DNA from: an uncultured Polaromonas sp.
GTDB taxonomy: Bacteria > Pseudomonadota > Gammaproteobacteria > Burkholderiales > Burkholderiaceae
DNA length: 32,632 bases
Assembly: GCA_946479075.1 (NCBI GenBank)
Contig: CAMLDT010000012.1
Coordinates: 1-32,632, forward strand
Reading direction: 5' to 3'
Under the pieces are notes generated by a model. It did no database searches, was not told the origin of the DNA, and was given only the letters and a program-made list of their open reading frames with translations. Made by a program: the position numbers and the translations under genes. Positions 1 to 9,616 of the stretch are shown piece by piece; within the stretch, counting starts at the first letter, position 1, and every line of letters starts with the position of its first letter.

Positions 1-61
1 TGCTCTGGACGTGTACTTCTGTCATCAACGCATCAAGCAGTTGAGGCTGCAGGAGTTGTAA
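1..61 (+). CDS. Transposase C-terminus (partial, cut by window edge)
   Basis: Reading from base 2, an open frame encodes ALDVYFCHQRIKQLRLQEL and stops at TAA (59-61). A tail of the type 'hydrophobic-x-V-x-FCHQ-x-I' resembles, from memory, the C-terminus of DDE-type transposases of the IS481-like group. It is followed at once by sequence that looks like the right terminus of such an element. Only about 19 residues are visible, so the family is an inference. The gene begins outside the window. It may be intact or a remnant. Confidence 0.5.
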   Translation, partial: ALDVYFCHQRIKQLRLQEL

Positions 62-126
62 GTGTGCACAATAAAAGTGTTACCCACGTCCCCGCACAGT
101 TGTTACCTATGTTCCCGGTCTGTACA
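62..126 (+). mobile_element. Right end of an insertion sequence
   Basis: Directly after the transposase stop there are two spaced copies of the motif TGTTACCNAYGTYCCCG, at 78-94 and 101-117 (23 bp apart). The second is followed by GTCTGTACA ending near 126. Repeated terminal motifs of this kind are typical transposase-binding sites, and TGTACA is a plausible outer tip. The left end and target duplication lie outside the window, so the exact boundary and family cannot be proven here. Confidence 0.5.
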
Positions 127-206
127 CCGCTGGGCGATGGAGGGGGACCTCATTTGGCCGCGTGCGCTGCGCTCGCGTGCAAACATGACCGTTCGTTGAG
201 AGTCCC

Positions 207-235
207 GTCCTTGAAGCGCTGCGCGCTTCAAGGAC
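207..235. repeat. Perfect 13-bp hairpin
   Basis: GTCCTTGAAGCGC (207-219) and its exact reverse complement (223-235) are separated by a 3-nt loop (TGC). There is no T-tract on either side, so a simple intrinsic terminator is unlikely. It lies in the gene-free stretch between the insertion-sequence end and parC. Confidence 0.6.
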
Positions 236-310
236 TCCGGAGGGGATTCGGTATCCGTATTTGGATGTTTTCTTTGTTCCCACCCTTCTGTCTGCGCCGA
301 GGAGCGGAGG

Positions 311-500
311 TCCAGACGGATCAGGACGGGCGATTGTCTGAGCGCAGCGAGTTCGAGCCCGGCCCCGGCTGGGCCGAGCACCGCAGGTTGCCCGCAGCGA
401 AGCGGAGGGACGCAGACAGCAGGGTCGCCTTTTTCTTTGCTTACTTTCTTTTTGGCGACGCAAAAAGAAAGTGAGTTGCTGCCGGGCAACCCCCGGCTTG
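311..500. repeat. Intergenic repeat block with ACTTTCTTTTTG palindrome
   Basis: This block ends in a 12-bp perfect inverted repeat: ACTTTCTTTTTG (443-454), loop GCGACG, complement 461-472. A G/C-rich stretch follows. The A/T-rich arms contrast with the GC-rich surroundings. I recognise this arrangement as a dispersed intergenic element in Comamonadaceae and some other proteobacteria, but there is only one copy in the window, so the family call rests on memory. No credible gene lies in 127-588: the open frames there have repeat-like composition and oppose each other. Confidence 0.45.
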
Positions 501-532
501 TTGGCAAACCAAGCTACACGAGTTATCCAACA

Positions 533-562
533 TGGATCCGGGATCCAGTCCGAGATGACAAC
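533..562. repeat. GGATCC-type dispersed repeat fragment
   Basis: A 15-bp odd-centred palindrome (TGGATCC-G-GGATCCA, 533-547) is followed by AGTCCGAGATGACA. On the opposite strand it reads as the peptide LGLDPGS. That peptide is a hallmark of a short repeat found in many proteobacterial genomes, whose usual form runs GGATCCCGGATCAAGTC followed by CGGGATGAC. It lies just downstream of the parC stop codon. Confidence 0.45.
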
Positions 563-588
563 CAGGACAGGCGGCTTGGTGTCGCGGG

Positions 589-2946
589 TTACTCGACCCG
601 CGAAACCGCGGCCGGTTTGAAGCCCAGATCCGCCGCCTTGCCCTTGCGCGCCCGCGCAGCACGCGCGTTGTTCAAACTGCGAATCTCCAGCGTTTCCTCA
701 CGGACCTTGCCACCGCGCCCAATGCCTTCGATCTTCACGCTGCGGGTATAGGCCGCCGCACCGGCCAGCGTGTCCTTGGCGTCCAGGTCGATCAGCAGCA
801 GGCCACGGCCGCCGGCCGGCTGGGTCTTGAGTTCGCTGATCTCGAAGGTCAGGATGCGCCCGCCGGTGGAGGCGCAGGCCACATGGGTGGCTGGGTTCAG
901 CGGTGCCGCGCCGCTGCTGCCCGACACATGCGACGGTTTGCAGATGGACTCGCCCTCGGCGCAGCTGATGAAGGCCTTGCCGCCCTTGAGCCGCGTCGTC
1001 ATGTTCTCGACCGTCGCCAGGAAGCCGTAGCCACCGCTGCCGCTGAGCAGCAGCGTGGCGCTCGCAGGGCCGGCAAAATAATGCGCCGGATGCGTGCCGG
1101 TCTCCAGATCGATCAAGGTGGTCACCGGCTGGCCGTCGCCGCGTGCGCCGGGCAGCATGGCCACCGGGATCGAATAAACACGGCCTGTGCCCTTGGCCGC
1201 CGTGCCGAACACCAGCAGGGTGTCCACCGTGCGGCATTCAAAGGTGCCATACAGGCCATCACCCGCCTTGAACGCGAAGCTGGACGCATCATGGCCGTGA
1301 CCGCTGCGCGCACGCACCCAGCCCTTGGCGCTGACCACCACGGTGACCGGCTCATCCAGCACCTTGACCTCCAGCACGGCTTTTTTCTCGGCCTGGATCA
1401 GGGTGCGGCGCGGGTCGGCAAACTGTTTCGCATCGGCCTCGATTTCCTTGATCATCAGGCGCCGCAAGGCGGCCGGGCTGCCGAGGATTTCTTCGAGCTT
1501 GCCCTGCTCTTCGCGCAGGTTCTTGAGCTCCTGCTCGATCTTGATGGCTTCGAGCCGCGCGAGCTGGCGCAAGCGGATTTCGAGGATGTCTTCGGCCTGC
1601 CGGTCGCTCAGATTAAAACGTGCGATCAGCGCCGCCTTGGGTTCCTCGGCCTGGCGGATGATGGCGATCACCTCGTCGATGTTGAGCAGCACCAGCTGCC
1701 GGCCTTCAAGGATGTGGATGCGGTCCAGCACCTTGTCGAGGCGATGCTGGGATCGACGCTGGATGGTGGTCTGGCGAAAGCTGATCCACTCAGTAAACAT
1801 CTGCCGCAGGTTTTTCTGCGTGGGCCGGCCGTCCAGACCGACCATGGTCAGGTTGATGCTGGCCGAGCTCTCCAGGCTGGTGTGCGCCAGCAGGGTCGTG
1901 ATGAGCTCGCTCTGGCTGATGCGGCTGGTCTTGGGCTCGAACACCAGGCGAACGGCGGCGTCCTTGCTGGACTCGTCGCGCACCACGTCGAGCACGGCCA
2001 GCACAGTCTGCTTGAGCTGCACCTGGTCCAGGCTCAGCGCCTTCTTGCCGGCCTTGATTTTCGGGTTGGTGATCTCTTCAATTTCTTCCAGCACACGCTG
2101 GGTGCTGATGCCGGGCGGCAGCTCCTGCACCACCAGTTGCCACTGGCCGCGCGCCAGTTCCTCGATCTTCCAGCGTGCCCGCACCTTGAGCGAGCCGCGG
2201 CCACTGCTGTAGGCGGCGGCGATGTCGGCGGCGGTCGAGATGATCTGGCCGCCGCCCGGGTAATCCGGCCCCGGCATCAGCGCATACAGCTCGTCGTCAG
2301 GCAGCTTGGGTGTCTTGATCAGCGCGATGCAGGCATCGGCCACTTCACGCAGGTTGTGGCTCGGGATCTCGGTGGCCAGGCCCACGGCAATGCCGCTGGC
2401 GCCGTTGAGCAGCGTGAAGGGCAGCCGCGCCGGCAATTGTTTGGGCTCCTCGAACGAGCCGTCGTAGTTGGGCACGAAATCAACCGTGCCTTCATCGAGT
2501 TCGTCGAGCAGCAAGGTGGTGATTTTGGCCAGCCGCGCCTCGGTGTAACGCATGGCCGCCGCGCCATCGCCGTCCCTGGAACCGAAATTGCCCTGGCCGT
2601 CGATCAGCGGGTAACGCTGGCTGAAATCCTGCGCCATGCGCACCATGGCGTCGTAAGCGGCCTGGTCACCGTGCGGGTGGTATTTGCCCAGCACATCACC
2701 CACCACGCGCGCGCTTTTGACCGGCTTGGCACCGCCGGCGCCGGAAAAACCCAGCCCCATGCGCGCCATCGCGTACATGATGCGGCGCTGCACCGGCTTC
2801 TGGCCGTCGCAGACGTCGGGCAGGGCCCGGCCCTTGACCACGCTGAGCGCGTATTCGAGGTAGGCGCGCTGGGCGTACGCGGCCAGTGACTCCTGGTCAG
2901 GCAGCTCGGGGGCGTCGGGCGGAGGCGGTGTGAAAAGGTCGTCCAT
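589..2946 (-). CDS. parC: DNA topoisomerase IV subunit A
   Basis: ParC cuts and rejoins DNA. With ParE it decatenates daughter chromosomes using ATP. The 785-residue product has the winged-helix breakage domain at the N-terminus, with the active-site tyrosine in [10 protein letters not shown] (Tyr134) and the KYHPHGD motif (residues 88-94). A coiled-coil tower and a beta-pinwheel C-terminal domain follow. It is ParC rather than GyrA because parE is in the same gene string and the C-terminal region lacks an evident GyrA-box. At the position equivalent to E. coli Ser80 there is Gln95, and Asp99 stands for Glu84. The ATG at 2946 has no strong Shine-Dalgarno sequence, and the 74 bp to the upstream GGDEF-like gene could hold a weak promoter or simply be an operon gap. 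Confidence 0.95.
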   Translation of the reverse strand: MDDLFTPPPPDAPELPDQESLAAYAQRAYLEYALSVVKGRALPDVCDGQKPVQRRIMYAMARMGLGFSGAGGAKPVKSARVVGDVLGKYHPHGDQAAYDAMVRMAQDFSQRYPLIDGQGNFGSRDGDGAAAMRYTEARLAKITTLLLDELDEGTVDFVPNYDGSFEEPKQLPARLPFTLLNGASGIAVGLATEIPSHNLREVADACIALIKTPKLPDDELYALMPGPDYPGGGQIISTAADIAAAYSSGRGSLKVRARWKIEELARGQWQLVVQELPPGISTQRVLEEIEEITNPKIKAGKKALSLDQVQLKQTVLAVLDVVRDESSKDAAVRLVFEPKTSRISQSELITTLLAHTSLESSASINLTMVGLDGRPTQKNLRQMFTEWISFRQTTIQRRSQHRLDKVLDRIHILEGRQLVLLNIDEVIAIIRQAEEPKAALIARFNLSDRQAEDILEIRLRQLARLEAIKIEQELKNLREEQGKLEEILGSPAALRRLMIKEIEADAKQFADPRRTLIQAEKKAVLEVKVLDEPVTVVVSAKGWVRARSGHGHDASSFAFKAGDGLYGTFECRTVDTLLVFGTAAKGTGRVYSIPVAMLPGARGDGQPVTTLIDLETGTHPAHYFAGPASATLLLSGSGGYGFLATVENMTTRLKGGKAFISCAEGESICKPSHVSGSSGAAPLNPATHVACASTGGRILTFEISELKTQPAGGRGLLLIDLDAKDTLAGAAAYTRSVKIEGIGRGGKVREETLEIRSLNNARAARARKGKAADLGFKPAAVSRVE

Positions 2947-3020
2947 CGTGGTCGGGGCTATCGCAGGTCAATAAGCTAGGCAGGAAAAGGAAAAGGCTGG
3001 CTGGCGCCGTGGCAGGCGGC

Positions 3021-4217
3021 TTAAAAAGTGCTGCTGCCCGAGGCGGTTTGCGGCCGCCGGATCTCCCCGTTCGTCAGCAGCAGGATGTTGCGCGAGCGGT
3101 GGGTAGGGGGCCAGGCCCCGAAGTTGTTCAGCAGGGCACGCAGCCAGTGTTGCGCCGCCGCCGGCGTGCTCAACACAGGCACCTTGAGGCCGGTGGCAAT
3201 CACGCGAAATTGCAGCGACACCCCGGGAAGGAACTGGCTTTCTATGCGCAAGCCGCTGACCAGCAGGCGCGTCGCCAGCGAGTCCACCTGGCCATCGTCT
3301 TCCAGGTCCTGCGCCAGCACCGCGAACAACTGTTCGGTGATGCGGGCCGCGGTGTCGCTGTCGCTGATCGCGCGCCGGATGCGGTTGGCAGCTTCAAGAA
3401 TGATTCTTTCCTTGGCGTCGGCGCCCAGTTCCTTGACCAGACCGGAAAAATTATGGATGTCGATCAGGTACAGGGCCCCGCCATGCTTGAGGTTCTGCGC
3501 GCGGTTGACGGCGGGACGCAGGCGGTCGATCAGCACCGCCAGACTGGACAGGCCGGTCAACGGATCGGTGACCTTGGCAGCCAGGCCGCGCAGCCGGCCT
3601 TCGTTGAGCAGGCGGCTGCGCCAGACCAGCGCCAGGTAGGTGGGGGGCGCCTGTGCCAGCAGCAGCATCGCTACCGGCCAGTAAGTCGCCGTGGAATCCA
3701 TGGTGCCCAGCAGGAACAGCATGGCCACCACCACCCCGCCCAGGTGCCCGACCAGCAACCACCATTTCCAGGGGCCCGAAATGCGCCAGGCGGGCAGGCA
3801 CAGGATGAGCCAGGACGCCAGGAGCAAGGCGCCCAGCGCGTAACTGCTGACCAGAATGGCCAGCGGCGAGTTGTCCACCAGCCGGAGCCCCGCCAGCCCC
3901 AGCGCCACCAGCACGGTGACGGCCATGGCCGCCTTGTCGGCGGCCCCGATCTTGCGCTTGCGCAGCAGCCAGCTGTGCAGGCCGGCCACGGCGGTCGGGC
4001 CGAGGATCAGCAGGGTGGTTTCCAGCTCGTGCACGGGCCAGGCTCCGTAACGCCCTGCCAGCAACACCAGGTTGACCACCACCAGATACCCGCCCAGGGC
4101 CAGCAGGGTGGCTTCGTCATAGGCATAGGCAATGATGAGGCTCAGCAGCATCACCAACCCCAGCACGCCGACGGCGATGCCAAGAACAAAGGTATCGGGA
4201 TTGAAGACCGGGTTCAC
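3021..4217 (-). CDS. Membrane protein with degenerate GGDEF domain
   Basis: The 398-residue protein has about seven hydrophobic segments (residues 8-200) and a C-terminal domain of the diguanylate cyclase fold. DPLTGL at 218-223 and the LIDIHNF metal/substrate strand near 251-257 mark that fold. The signature GGDEF is replaced by TEQLF (294-298, after Arg292-Ile293), so cyclase activity is not expected. It could be a c-di-GMP/GTP-sensing or purely structural relic; the ligand is unknown. It lies 15 bp downstream of the lytic transglycosylase gene and 74 bp upstream of parC on the same strand, which suggests co-transcription. The membrane part resembles sensory 7TM modules only in general pattern. 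Confidence 0.8.
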   Translation of the reverse strand: MNPVFNPDTFVLGIAVGVLGLVMLLSLIIAYAYDEATLLALGGYLVVVNLVLLAGRYGAWPVHELETTLLILGPTAVAGLHSWLLRKRKIGAADKAAMAVTVLVALGLAGLRLVDNSPLAILVSSYALGALLLASWLILCLPAWRISGPWKWWLLVGHLGGVVVAMLFLLGTMDSTATYWPVAMLLLAQAPPTYLALVWRSRLLNEGRLRGLAAKVTDPLTGLSSLAVLIDRLRPAVNRAQNLKHGGALYLIDIHNFSGLVKELGADAKERIILEAANRIRRAISDSDTAARITEQLFAVLAQDLEDDGQVDSLATRLLVSGLRIESQFLPGVSLQFRVIATGLKVPVLSTPAAAQHWLRALLNNFGAWPPTHRSRNILLLTNGEIRRPQTASGSSTF

Positions 4218-4232
4218 CTGAGGGTCCAGTGG

Positions 4233-5117
4233 CTAGTCGCGCTCAACGCGGAATTCAGGCGCCATGGGCGTCTGGACCACCAGCGCCGGCAACTGATTGC
4301 CGCGGCCCCTGGCACCGCCAGCGGGCTGGCCGCCCGCGCCGCCCATCATTTCCATCCGCACCCGGCCCGGGCGGCGGGCATCACCCAGCATGCTGGGCGG
4401 CTTCAGGTGGGCGTAAAGCTGCATCACCGTCTTGACGTAGTTTTTTGTCTCGGGGTAATTGGGAATGCGGTTGCCGGCGCGCTGCACAGCACCCTCGCCG
4501 GCGTTGTAGGCGGCCACAGCCAGCTCCAGCTGACCGGGAAACAAATCGATCAGGTCGCGCAAATAACGCGAGCCGGCACGGATGTTGGTCATGGGGTCGG
4601 TCAGCTTCTTTTCGATCGGGACCTTTTTGTCGGACCGGACGCCATAGCGTTGTGCCGTCGGCGGCATCAGCTGCATCAGGCCGACCGCGCCCTTGGGGGA
4701 CACCGCATGGGTGTTGAAGCCGGACTCGGTGGCGATCAGCGCCTGCAACAGCTCATAGTCGATGTCCTGGGCCACGGAGGCTTCACGCAGCAGGTGTTTG
4801 ACGGCCTTGTAGCTGGGCGACACGTCGAAAAAAGCCAGCAGCTTGGGCGGCGCGCCAGGCGCCCCGGGGTTGTAGCCGGGCAATCCACGCGCCCCGCGGC
4901 TGGTGTCAAAGCTTTCACTGCCGCGGAAAAACAGCTGGTAGCGCTCATCCAGCCGCTCAGCCGAAAAATGCGCCACCCCGGCGTCGTCCACATAGCCCCA
5001 GACATCGGCCCGCGCCGGCGCAGCGCACAGCAACGCCGCCACAACCATCAAAAATGATAGCAGCTTGCGCCCGCCCAGCAAGGGCTGGAGCCATTTTTTA
5101 TGCATGAACATGGCCAT
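4233..5117 (-). CDS. Lytic murein transglycosylase (SLT family)
   Basis: It is predicted to cleave the glycan strand of peptidoglycan in the periplasm, leaving 1,6-anhydro-MurNAc ends. A signal peptide ends near ARA-D (about residue 37). A short DUF4124-like segment (DVWGYVDDAGVAHF, 38-51) follows, then the SLT domain with the catalytic Glu131 in ATESGFN, GLMQLMP (146-152) and AYNAGEGAV. The length of 294 residues suits small SLT proteins. ATG codons at 5117, 5111 and 5105 are all possible starts and none has a clear Shine-Dalgarno sequence. Residues 6-24, the start of the signal peptide, are encoded by a dispersed repeat (5047-5100). It follows parE by 38 bp and may be translated from the same mRNA. 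No soluble C-terminal domain beyond a Gly/Arg/Pro-rich tail is seen. Confidence 0.88.
   Translation of the reverse strand: MAMFMHKKWLQPLLGGRKLLSFLMVVAALLCAAPARADVWGYVDDAGVAHFSAERLDERYQLFFRGSESFDTSRGARGLPGYNPGAPGAPPKLLAFFDVSPSYKAVKHLLREASVAQDIDYELLQALIATESGFNTHAVSPKGAVGLMQLMPPTAQRYGVRSDKKVPIEKKLTDPMTNIRAGSRYLRDLIDLFPGQLELAVAAYNAGEGAVQRAGNRIPNYPETKNYVKTVMQLYAHLKPPSMLGDARRPGRVRMEMMGGAGGQPAGGARGRGNQLPALVVQTPMAPEFRVERD
5047..5100 (+). repeat. Dispersed repeat R1, copy 1 (inside a signal peptide)
   Basis: This copy reads TGATAGCAGCTTGCGCCCG, then CAAGGGCTGGAG, then CCATTTTTT on the plus strand, matching the other R1 copies (9757, 18049, 23822, 26045, 31935). The GCCC/GGGC mini-stem is present, and ATCA/TGAT flank the 5' side. 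It overlaps codons 6-24 of the lytic transglycosylase on the other strand without interrupting the frame. Confidence 0.7.
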
Positions 5118-5155
5118 GCCGCTGCAACTGCATCGTATCCATCGTCGGGGTTGCC

Positions 5156-7126
<1,971 letters not shown>

Positions 7127-7152
7127 GGGAGCGCTGATTGTAGTCCGGCGGG

Positions 7153-7181
7153 ATTTTACAACTGTACAAAAATACAGTAAA
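7153..7181 (-). promoter_or_regulatory. parE promoter with LexA-box-like palindrome
   Basis: On the minus strand a -35-like TTTACT (7181-7176) and a -10-like TAAAAT (7158-7153) are separated by exactly 17 bp. This would give a short leader of about 20 nt before the parE ATG. The spacer and -35 edge are occupied by CTGT-N8-ACAG (7162-7177) with an A/T-rich centre (acaaaaat). CTGT-N8-ACAG is the known LexA recognition pattern in gamma- and betaproteobacteria. A match to eight fixed bases is expected about once per 65 kb by chance, so placement is the main argument. Confidence 0.4.
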
Positions 7182-7204
7182 GGCGACACTCTCGCCCATT
7201 CATG

Positions 7205-7224
7205 CGTGTTTCGCATCAAACACG
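7205..7224. promoter_or_regulatory. Inverted repeat upstream of MFS gene (possible operator)
   Basis: CGTGTTT (7205-7211) and AAACACG (7218-7224) form a perfect 7-bp inverted repeat with a 6-bp centre. It lies in the 146-bp gap between the divergent parE and MFS genes, 48 bp before the MFS ATG. Its size and spacing fit a dimeric regulator site, but no regulator gene is adjacent and function is unproven. Confidence 0.3.
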
Positions 7225-7272
7225 TGAGAACTTCGGAAAGCAGAAAAACGGCCATTTGGTTACATTCACCGC

Positions 7273-8496
7273 ATGCAATCACCCACGCGCCCCCTCTCCA
7301 TGACCCAGGTGCTGCTTTGCGGCGCCATCATCGTCACCCTGTCCATGGGCATACGCCATGGTTTTGGGCTCTGGCTGCTGCCCATCACCCAGGCGCAGGG
7401 CTGGACCCGCCAGACCTTTGCCCTGGCCATCGCGGTGCAAAACCTGTCTTGGGGCGTTTTCGGCATTTTTGCCGGCATGCTGGCCGACCGTTTTGGCGCC
7501 TTCCGCGTGATCATTGCCGGCGCCGTGCTGTACGCGCTGGGCTTGGTCGGCATGGCGCTTTCTGCCACCGGCCTGATGTTCACCCTGACCGCCGGCGTCC
7601 TGATCGGCGCGGCGCAGGCGGGCACCACCTATGCGGTGATCTACGGCGTGATCGGGCGCAACATCCCGGCCGACAAACGCTCCTGGGCCATGGGCGTGGC
7701 TGCGGCGGCGGGCTCCTTCGGGCAGTTCCTGATGGTGCCTGTCGAGGGCTTGCTGATCAGCCGCCTGGGCTGGCAGGAGGCGCTGCTGGCGCTCAGCGTC
7801 GGCGTTTTGCTGATCGCGCCGCTGGCTTTCGGGCTGCGTGAAACCCGCTTTGGCCCCGGTCAGGCGCCGGCGCGCGAGCAGACCATCCTGCAGGCGCTCA
7901 AGGAAGCTTTCAAGTACCCGAGCTTCCAGCTGCTGATGGCGGGTTACTTTGTCTGCGGCTTCCAGGTCGTGTTCATCGGCGTGCACATGCCCAGCTACCT
8001 GCGCGACAAGGGCCTGTCGCCGCAAGTCGCCAGTTATGCGCTGGCGCTGATCGGCCTGTTCAACGTCTTCGGCACCTATGCCGCCGGCACGCTGGGCCAG
8101 CGCCTGTCCAAGAAAAACATCCTGGCGTTCATTTACCTGGCCCGGGCCGTGGTGATCGCGGTGTTCCTGGCCGCGCCCCTGAGCCCGACCAGTGTTTATA
8201 TTTTTGCCAGCGTGATGGGCCTGCTGTGGCTGTCCACCATCCCGCCCACCAACTCTGTCATCGCGCAGATTTTCGGTATCCAGCACCTGTCCATGCTCAG
8301 CGGCTTTGTGTTTTTCAGCCACCAGATCGGCTCCTTCCTCGGCGTCTGGCTGGGCGGCTACCTGTATGACCGCACCGGCAGTTACGACATCGTCTGGTAC
8401 ATCGCGATTGCGCTGGGCGTGTTTGCCGCGCTGGTCAACCTGCCGGTGCGCGAAACCGCGATCCCGCGCCCGGCAGCCGTGCCGCAGGGCGCCTGA
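7273..8496 (+). CDS. MFS transporter (OFA/monocarboxylate-like)
   Basis: This is an inner-membrane secondary transporter of 407 residues with about 12 hydrophobic helices in two halves. A loop of the form 'GxLADRFG' (residues 71-78) between helices 2 and 3 is the MFS signature. The overall pattern (GFGLWLLPITQAQGWTR near 30-46; a second half with GQRLSKKN) resembles the oxalate/formate antiporter and monocarboxylate transporter groups. The substrate cannot be read from sequence. The ATG at 7273 has no evident Shine-Dalgarno; an ATG nine codons later (7300) is an alternative. Divergent from parE; the next gene starts 1 bp after its stop codon. Confidence 0.85.
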   Translation: MQSPTRPLSMTQVLLCGAIIVTLSMGIRHGFGLWLLPITQAQGWTRQTFALAIAVQNLSWGVFGIFAGMLADRFGAFRVIIAGAVLYALGLVGMALSATGLMFTLTAGVLIGAAQAGTTYAVIYGVIGRNIPADKRSWAMGVAAAAGSFGQFLMVPVEGLLISRLGWQEALLALSVGVLLIAPLAFGLRETRFGPGQAPAREQTILQALKEAFKYPSFQLLMAGYFVCGFQVVFIGVHMPSYLRDKGLSPQVASYALALIGLFNVFGTYAAGTLGQRLSKKNILAFIYLARAVVIAVFLAAPLSPTSVYIFASVMGLLWLSTIPPTNSVIAQIFGIQHLSMLSGFVFFSHQIGSFLGVWLGGYLYDRTGSYDIVWYIAIALGVFAALVNLPVRETAIPRPAAVPQGA

Positions 8497-8497
8497 C

Positions 8498-8617
8498 ATG
8501 GCACGCAAGCTCGCCCTGTATGCCCTGGCCGTCGCGGCCACGGCGGGCGTGTTTGCGTTGTACATGCGGCCGGATTTCCTGCTGACCCTGGCGGACCAGA
8601 TCTGGGCCTGTTTCTAG
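8498..8617 (+). CDS. 39-residue single-span membrane peptide
   Basis: An ATG follows the transporter stop codon by one base, and the frame runs 39 codons to TAG. The product has a positively charged N-terminus (MARKL), one hydrophobic helix (about residues 5-22) and an amphipathic end finishing ADQIWACF. The tight spacing suggests translational coupling to the transporter. I have an impression of similar short proteins ending in '(T)LA(D/N)Q(I/V/M)WACF' elsewhere in Burkholderiales. It could be an accessory subunit or small stress protein; the function is unknown. Confidence 0.6.
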   Translation: MARKLALYALAVAATAGVFALYMRPDFLLTLADQIWACF

Positions 8618-8676
8618 GCGTGTGCGCCGGCCGGGGTGGTAGGCTTGCGCCTCCACCAAGAAGCGGAGACAGCGGT

Positions 8677-9489
8677 ATGCAAACCATCGTGATCACGGGC
8701 GCCTCCGAAGGCATAGGCGCCGAAATCGCGCGCCAGCTCGCGCAGCGCCATGGCGCGCAGTTGTCGCTGGTGCTGGCGGCCCGCAACGAAGAGGCGCTGC
8801 AGGCGGTGGCGGCGCAATGCGGGGCGATGGCCGCTGCCACGCTGGTGGTTCGCACCGACGTGTCCGAGCAAGCGCAATGCAGCGCCTTGATGGACGCTGC
8901 GCTGGCCCGATTCGGCCGCATCGATGCGCTGATCAACAACGCCGGCATGTCGGCGCAGGCGCTTTTTAGCGAGGTCCGGTCGGAAGACCTCGGCTGGTAC
9001 GAAGCGCTCATGAAGATCAATCTCTGGGGCAGCGTCTGGTGCACCCATGCGGCCCTGCCCGCCCTGAAACAAAGCCGCGGCCGCATCGTGGCGGTGTCCA
9101 GCCTGGCCGGGCTGGTCGGTGTGCCCGGCCGCACTGCCTACAGCGCCACCAAATTTGCCATGACCGGTTTTTTTGAAGCGCTGCGTGCAGAGATGAAAAG
9201 CGCCGGCGTCAGTGTCACCACCGCCTATCCCGGCGTGGTCGCCACGCACATCCGTTACCGCGGCTTCAACGCAGCCGGCCTGCCCGCCGGCAGCAGCGGC
9301 CTCAAGGAAGACGGCGCCATGAGCGTGGAGGAATGCGCGCGCCTGATCATCGAAGGCATGGCGCACCGCGACCGCGAAGTCGTCATGACCGCCAAAGGCC
9401 GCCTGGGCCGCTGGCTCAAGCTGCTGGCCCCGGGCGCCGTCGAAAACATGGCGCTGGCTGCGCTCAAGGACGAGGTCAAGCCCAAATGA
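8677..9489 (+). CDS. Short-chain dehydrogenase/reductase
   Basis: This is a classical SDR of 270 residues with an NAD(P)-binding Rossmann fold: TGASEGIG (residues 7-14), NNAG, and the catalytic Ser-Tyr-Lys set in SSLAGLVGVPGRTAYSATK. The substrate is unknown. The C-terminal region (about 240-270, basic and hydrophobic) could contact membrane lipid or substrate. The ATG at 8677 is chosen because GGAGA lies 7 bp before it and the SDR fold starts there; the frame upstream is not protein-like. It follows the small membrane peptide after 59 bp on the same strand. A hairpin-bearing dispersed repeat begins right after its stop codon. Confidence 0.9.
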   Translation: MQTIVITGASEGIGAEIARQLAQRHGAQLSLVLAARNEEALQAVAAQCGAMAAATLVVRTDVSEQAQCSALMDAALARFGRIDALINNAGMSAQALFSEVRSEDLGWYEALMKINLWGSVWCTHAALPALKQSRGRIVAVSSLAGLVGVPGRTAYSATKFAMTGFFEALRAEMKSAGVSVTTAYPGVVATHIRYRGFNAAGLPAGSSGLKEDGAMSVEECARLIIEGMAHRDREVVMTAKGRLGRWLKLLAPGAVENMALAALKDEVKPK

Positions 9490-9600
9490 AGGCCCCCACG
9501 CTTGTCACTTCGTGGGCCTTCGGCGGTGCGCTGCCCCTGGCACGAAGAAGAGGGACGCTGCGCCTGCGGTCCGGCGAAGCCGTCTCCGTGGCCCCTGCCG
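9490..9600 (+). repeat. Dispersed repeat R2, copy 1
   Basis: It starts one base after the SDR stop codon with GGCCCCCACGCTTGTCACTT and CGTGGGCC, which folds into a hairpin (CCCACG 9495-9500 with CGTGGG 9511-9516). GTGCGCTGCCCC follows. The opening matches the copies at 21564-21689 (reverse orientation) and 23322-23410; the 3' part has diverged. It may also act as a transcription end for the SDR gene, although there is no T-tract. Confidence 0.6.
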
Positions 9601-9616
9601 ATCAAGAGGAGCCGCA

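Noticed and set aside
64..474. 136-residue frame in the left intergenic region
   Set aside because: It crosses the insertion-sequence end and repeat blocks, has a competing frame on the other strand and no motif.
883..2889. 668-residue open frame antisense to parC
   Set aside because: It is a shadow frame produced by GC-rich codon bias, rich in His/Gln/Arg/Gly with no domain, opposite a certain parC.
3009..5057. 682-residue open frame antisense to the GGDEF and transglycosylase genes
   Set aside because: Low-complexity Gln/His/Gly composition and it spans two real genes on the other strand.
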